From: Megamerina dolium
Taxonomy: Eukaryota > Arthropoda > Insecta > Diptera > Megamerinidae
Direction: 5' to 3'
Length of the DNA stretch: 64,000 bases
Assembly (NCBI GenBank): GCA_963854835.1
Contig: OY978525.1
Span: 106,276,917 to 106,340,916 of the forward strand
Positions 58,290-64,000 of the stretch are shown piece by piece. The notes below the pieces were generated by a model that was given only the letters and a program-made list of their open reading frames with translations, made no database searches and was not told the origin of the DNA. The stretch's first letter is position 1. The number at the start of each line of letters is the position of its first letter. The position numbers and the translations under genes were made by a program.

Positions 58290-60040
58290 TGTAATACACT
58301 CACGTGTGTTTTTATTCAAATTAGACACAGTTTATGAAGGCAGCTTATATTTATTTATTTAGATATAATATTAGTATAAGAATAGGAAAAGTACATGTAT
58401 GCTTATGAATTAAAACGAGGTGAAGGGAATATGAGGGTATAATTACCACTATCGATGTAGGCTCATTTTTCTCATTATCCATGATCAGTTTACCTTAAGA
58501 AATGTCAGCCTGCCTAATTTAGTGTTATCGTTTCGGCGATCTACTGCTATGTTAGAGGTGACTATTTTATATTTTCTTTAAATAGTAAATTAATGGACCA
58601 ATTAATTATGTGTCTACAGTACATATCGCATATAAGACACTTGAAAAAAAAACCAGCACATAAGTATTTGCATTTTTATTTTTTGTTTTCTAAAAAGCAA
58701 CGAGAAACAAATTTGATTATAACCGTACGGTGGATACAAATTATTATTCCTCTTCTATAGACGAGCTGTGTTCGTTATTGCTACAATTAAGGCTCAATGA
58801 GGTCGCAGCTATTCAGGCGGTCATTTAATTGTCGATCACGGGATTTTTTTTTGTTCCATTTAACTCTCAATATTAAGTAGAAAGCCATTGTTATATTTTA
58901 TGCTTGCTTAATTTTGCAATAACAATAATGTAAATTTGCTACAAAAACAAAATAATACACAACACTACTCTGTGAATGATCCACTGAAGGGCATTCATAA
59001 TGGGATTGCCAACGAGTGGATTTTAGTCTCTCGTTAGATCTCCTCCATTTTAATTTTGTATTGAAAGCAACGAATAATGTACGTGACGTGACTGTGACAG
59101 CCTGGACAACATCTTATTAAATTTAATAAAAATAATACTATTTTAAATTTTTGCGGATTTATAATTTATCATTTTCTCTTAGAAGTGGATTTTTGAAAAT
59201 TCAATGTTATTATATGTGATAAGTACTGTATTTACTACTGCTTTTTTTCTACATAATTTTCGGGGATTGTATTTTTCTTTTAAATGATTTCAATCATAAA
59301 AGTATTTGACACATATCATTCCATGATTTTTAAATTATTTTAGATTTAACTTTTAAATTAGTAGCTTTCCTCCTATTTATTGAAGTATAAATATAATTTG
59401 TATGAAAACACATTACAATGCAATGGTAACTGAATGCCAAATTTTAATTAGTTAGACAACAGTAAATTAAATATAAAAAAAAAGCCAAATTGTGTAATTA
59501 ATTCTAATTACTTTACTCATTGTTATAATAATGAATTAAACTGATGGATTTGAAATCAATCAATTTTATATTACTAAAATAAACATGCACATGCAGGTGT
59601 ATATGGAAACAAACACATTTGTATTGTACAATCTATAGATTTACTCTTATTAATCATTGTATTATACACTTTTTTTTGCTTTATTAGAAGTACTAAAATT
59701 ATTGCTTACTACATACTATTATATTTATATGTATAATAGATATACCAAACGTATACGTATATATGAAAATAAGTTTAATGATATTTTAAAAAAAGGCACT
59801 TACATTTTAATATTAAAAAGAATTAACAAATGCAAAAAAAAGGAAAACCATAAGTGCTTCTAAATAGATACATACAATATTAGCCCACATTCAATGGAAA
59901 TTGAGAAGAGGACGAAAAGAAGGAGAAAAATATTCCAAAAGTAATTAATGCACAATTATATAATACGCATAGATATTTACACACATTCACAATCTTTCTA
60001 CGATAAATGAAATTGAAAATAAATTCTAATTTGAAATGAT
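58290..60040. other. Convergent 3' intergenic region
   Basis: Lies between the tail-to-tail ends of PAL (plus) and acyl-CoA oxidase (minus). AT-rich, with presumably the 3' UTRs of both. No ORF of note and no transposon recognised. Confidence 0.6.
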
Positions 60041-60042
60041 AT

Positions 60043-63000
60043 TTATAAATTTGATTTCATAAATGGTTTCAAATATTGTTGGAATGATTTATTTACAGGC
60101 TCTATATTCAAGGGACTCTTTTTAGCTGCTTCAAATATACGCTCATAAACATTACCATCTGCGGCGCCAAGTGCTGAATCCAAAACACGATCATGCAAAT
60201 CAAAACTATCCACCAATGCCACAGCATTCGGACGTAAATGTTTCAAGCATGCTTGCAATTTTAATTCCAATGCATCTACATCAGTTTGACTTAAATGAAT
60301 GAACTATTGTTGGTTGAAATGGAAATGGAAAATCAACTATTAATACATGAGAACATAATCAGAGGTATTGGCATTAACAAACCCTTAAAAAGTCACCAAT
60401 ACGATTGAGACAAGCATCGATTAGGTATATCTCCAGTACAAGTGTTAAGACATCACCCAATGCAGGAGAAAGTACTCGTTTCGCTTCTGTCAGTTGTGTG
60501 TACGCTGAATAAGCAAGAAATGCGCGTCCATGTATCTAAATTAAAATCCATATTGTATTATTTAGCACCAATTTCAAACAATCACATTGCATATGCTTAC
60601 ATCAGCAGCTTGGGTCAGTTCAATGCCACACATATTAGCAGTCACTTCCGGACCATGACCCTGTTTGCGACGTACTTCCATACGTTCATATGCAATGCGC
60701 ACTTTGCTGCAAAAAAAAAAAAAAGAAAAACGCATTAATTTCAAGTCTAAACATCCTATTAAGGTCACACTCACTTGGCGGCAACAAACTGGAATGCCTT
60801 CACAATGGATTCCATAGAACCGTCGAAATCATTAAATTGTTTTCTACGAATTGAATCATTAATATATGCTACTGTTGGCACAAGTTTCTCGCCATTCAAC
60901 GCTTGACCATAGACTTTGACCAGATAGCGTGCCGTTTGCAACAGCATCACTGTATTCTCACCCTCATAAGTACATACAGCTGTAGCGGAACCATAAATTG
61001 TTGGGAAATTCGAACAATCCATATAACCATGACCACCGCATGACAGACGGCATGTCTCCACACCGGCAGCTGCGTCCGCACTGCAAATCGCCTTTAGACA
61101 ACACGAGAGTGCATGCATTTCTGGCAAACGATCCAAATTACCCTGTTCCATTTCACCGGTCACATTATTGTACATGTTCCATATATTATCACCGGTTGTT
61201 TTGAAAACAATTGCCTTTGCAATTTGTGGAAAAAGTTTCAATTGTTGCGTTGTATGATCCATAATTTGTGGTTCTGGCAAACTGCAATGAAAAACGATCA
61301 CATGTAAATATGTAGCGAGTTATAGTATTGTTGAAATTTACTTTGGATCAATTGGACTTTGTCGTCTAACTGCCGCATAGCGTGTAGCAATTGTTGCGGC
61401 CTTTGCTAAATACGTTGCAGTATCACGAATTAGGGCGACACGTACAAACATCATGGTGCCATATGTAAGGACGGTATTTTTTGGTGCCACAAATGTACCA
61501 TCCGGTAGCACTTGTTGATTCTTCATCAGCATATTTTTCAGCGGAATGCGAACATTTTTGAAACCCAAATAACCATTGTTAACGGTTTTCATGCCCAATT
61601 TTGTGCCAATCTCACCAATATCAATGCCTGGCATGGGCATATGTGTCTCCAGGTCACGTAATTGAACAATAAATGGTGCCAGACCACGAAATTGTCCCTG
61701 TGTATAGAGTTGTGCAACAACAATGGCATGATTAACGGTATGACCCACTGTGATATTCAAAAAGAAAATGGGGAATTATAATCACATCGTTATACATTAT
61801 TTATAAAATATTCAAAATGGTTATTATAATTTTTGCGCTGAACTTTTTTGAATTTTTGCAATCAAATACTCACAGCGCATAGAATAATAAAGTGTTTGAA
61901 TATTTAAATTTTAACATTTTCATAACTTACAACCACCAGGCCACCATTTGTATGCCGTAATTGTCGGTGAATTTAATATAAACTGCTGTCGTGCAGAATC
62001 ATAATCAGCACGTGTCTCTAGACCACGCAAAAAAGTACCATGTCCCAATTCAGTTTGTGCATATGTTCCAATTATTGATAAATCCCATGCTTTTGTCAGC
62101 CATTCGACTTGTTGATCTGTTGTACCTTGCCCCATAATTGTCGGTACGAACATGATAAAATGTAAACCCATTGGATTGCCCTCTTTTAGTAGAGCTGTAC
62201 CCAAAGAGCCACCAAGAAGGGCACTAAAAGTAAATACAATCATCAACCTTTGTGTGTGTGTGTGTGTGTGTATATATTATTATTGCAACTTACTGATATG
62301 TGTCAACACTATCTTCACCATCGTTGCGTAATTGCCGGATTTTCTGTGCGATTAAAACCGCTTTACGTACAGCATTCTCATATTGTTCCTTATGTGATAG
62401 ATATGAGTTTGGTATATCATCTTTCAATTCAGGATCTTCCAGAAATAGTCGCTCTACAATAGATGTTTTGTACACAAATGTAAGTATAATACATTTTATG
62501 ATTATTTCATTTTATTTTAGAGTAACCTTAAAACCTAATAATTAAACATAAACACAAAAAAATATATGTATATATGTAAATACATATTAATGGAAAATAT
62601 AATACTATAGTGTAAAAATAATCACGTTTGTGTGAAATTTCTTAACAATATCAATAAATAACAATGCCTAGAATAATGACAATGTAAGTGCAAAGTTTAA
62701 TTAACTATCGTAAACTTAAAAATAAAACAATCAACAGTATTCTAGTACCAATATAGGTTTATGACTAGGCATTTTGCTTTTCCGCTCCCATGCAATATTA
62801 AGTAAAAACTCGTTTAGCTTAAACAAAGATAAAGAGCTCAAAGTTCAGCCATACCAAATACCGTCGTCTTTCTTATACTACTTATAATCATAGTTGAATA
62901 CTATAATATATGTACGAAACTACGGACAAAACAAATAGTGATTAAATAAATTGCTCAATATATTGAGCAGAATATTGACAAAATTACACGATGTTGTATC

Positions 63001-63528
63001 TTCTTCATATTGCACTAATGATGACGACAATTAAATGCTAATACATGTAAATACCAAATAAATATGTTAATACGTATTATGGAATTCAGTGAAACCGCTA
63101 CTGGTCATTGTACGAATTGTGGATTCCATAGCTGAATTTCATTAATTACTCATTCACTGATCACTGTTGTTGATTAAGTAGCGATAAACTTTGAAATGAC
63201 ATGTGTATAGAACATTATATGCATTTATATTCATATATAAATGTTTAATATGTATACAGGAAATGTAAATTGATAATTGAAATGGATGTAATTATAATTG
63301 TATTTCAAATATTAAAATCACATTTTACACTATCCACCTAATAGAATAGCAAATGGCAATGTTTACAACGATTGCACGTGCATTACGTGTGGAGAAAAAC
63401 ATACCCAAAGTTTTACGCTCTTCATATCTCTGCTTGCCACCTGCCCACCAATGAGAAAATTCCTTTGTAATAAATGTTGCTGAGTTGCGTTCCTTTTGCA
63501 AGTCTGGATTTACCTTATTTGATGGCAT
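60043..63528 (-). CDS. Acox: Peroxisomal acyl-CoA oxidase (ACOX1 / Acox57D type)
   Basis: Eight exons on the minus strand: 63528-63405, 62453-62294, 62223-61931, 61747-61342, 61281-60775, 60706-60601, 60535-60383 and 60303-60043. All borders are GT/AG and the frame is continuous; 669 residues against 660 in human ACOX1. The enzyme oxidises acyl-CoA to trans-2-enoyl-CoA, passing electrons from FAD to O2 with release of H2O2: the first step of peroxisomal beta-oxidation. Visible motifs: [13 protein letters not shown] at the N-terminus; the FAD-binding [18 protein letters not shown] (147-164) and KWWPGGLGHTVNHA; the catalytic Glu434 in [10 protein letters not shown] (rat Glu421); [10 protein letters not shown] before it; and [13 protein letters not shown] with SPLN in the C-terminal domain. 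The protein ends in SNL, a variant of the PTS1 SKL. Intron 1 is 951 bp, the others 60-183 bp. Confidence 0.95.
62454..63404 (-). other. Intron 1 of the acyl-CoA oxidase gene
   Basis: Donor GTATGT, acceptor CTATTGTAG. AT-rich, 951 bp; no exon, repeat family or RNA gene recognised inside. Confidence 0.85.
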
Positions 63529-64000
63529 ATTTCTTCACTTCTTCGTTATGTATTACGTGTTGATATCAATTAATCTCTTTATGTTATTGCAAATACTGCT
63601 GTATGTTGTAGTTAATACAATGTAATCACACAACGAAACAATTGACGTGACAACTTTCCGCTCCGAATCGCATACAAATACTGATGGTCAGATAACATTA
63701 CAAGCACTCGTGCAGCTTAGCATTTAATTGAATAAAAACATATAATATTAGCAACTTGTTTCTTTTAATCATCAAAATATTGACCACACATACATAAATG
63801 TGTATGAATATATGTATGTAGAAGAATCTTTCTAGAATTTTAAATCACTTTATCATTTCGATTAAATGTTTAATCTTTGTCGATGGACTTTGTAAATGCA
63901 TATAATCCACGTCCCATAATGTTGATATAACGTAAAGTGAACAATTTTTATTAGGAACTTTGCAATCAATTAATTGACATTTTCAACTTTTTATATAACT
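63529..64000 (-). promoter_or_regulatory. Probable 5' UTR and promoter region of the acyl-CoA oxidase gene
   Basis: Upstream of the ATG at 63528. AT-rich with no gene or transposon seen; a TATA box or initiator cannot be assigned with confidence. Confidence 0.35.

Noticed and set aside
1..64000. LTR retrotransposons, integrated viral genes, CRISPR arrays, rRNA
   Set aside because: No long direct repeats with primer-binding site/polypurine tract, no gag-protease-integrase order, no viral replicase or capsid motif, no spaced repeat array and no rRNA sequence was recognised.

Overview
The window is AT-rich nuclear DNA of a higher fly (Diptera). A tephritid fruit fly is the best guess, inferred from the gene set, the short AT-rich introns and the mix of transposons; the genus cannot be fixed by reading alone. 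There is no prokaryotic operon, rRNA, CRISPR array or intact tRNA gene.

About the first 50 kb (1-50.9 kb) carries no host gene I can support. It is intergenic or intronic DNA with simple repeats and a dense layer of mobile-element relics: (a) fragments of non-LTR retrotransposons of at least four kinds: RNase H-bearing I/LOA-like at 0.1-1.1, 8.0-8.96, 29.0-29.4 and 35.3-35.6 kb; Jockey-like at 23.3, 31.6-32.5 and 48.9-49.5 kb; R1/LOA-like at 36.1-36.6 kb; RTE-like at 42.3 and 47.4-48.0 kb; (b) many mariner/Tc1 copies, among them a 2,013-bp Tc1 element with long inverted/direct-repeat ends, a transposase ORF with a probable intron, and a SINE inside that intron; (c) a 1.69-kb internally deleted piggyBac element with intact ends flanked by TTAA; (d) a tRNA-derived SINE family in eight or more copies; (e) a second short retroposon of about 145 bp with a CAA-repeat tail, seen three times with target-site duplications; (f) several MITE-like inverted-repeat elements.

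The last 13 kb (50.9-63.5 kb) is the gene island. On the minus strand lie a PDRG1/prefoldin-like gene (two exons) and, 108 bp upstream of it, a single-exon GPANK1-type gene (ankyrin, zinc finger, G-patch). A MITE-rich spacer separates these from a plus-strand six-exon gene for a membrane-anchored peptidyl-alpha-hydroxyglycine alpha-amidating lyase (PAL), the second enzyme of neuropeptide C-terminal amidation, with two possible C-termini. Converging on it from the right is an eight-exon minus-strand peroxisomal acyl-CoA oxidase gene. Exon structures were worked out by hand from GT/AG signals and reading-frame continuity: all four models stay open from start to stop, and their lengths match the families. 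The four genes have unrelated roles (protein folding, RNA/nuclear scaffold, neuropeptide processing, peroxisomal beta-oxidation), so this is ordinary gene clustering and not a pathway.
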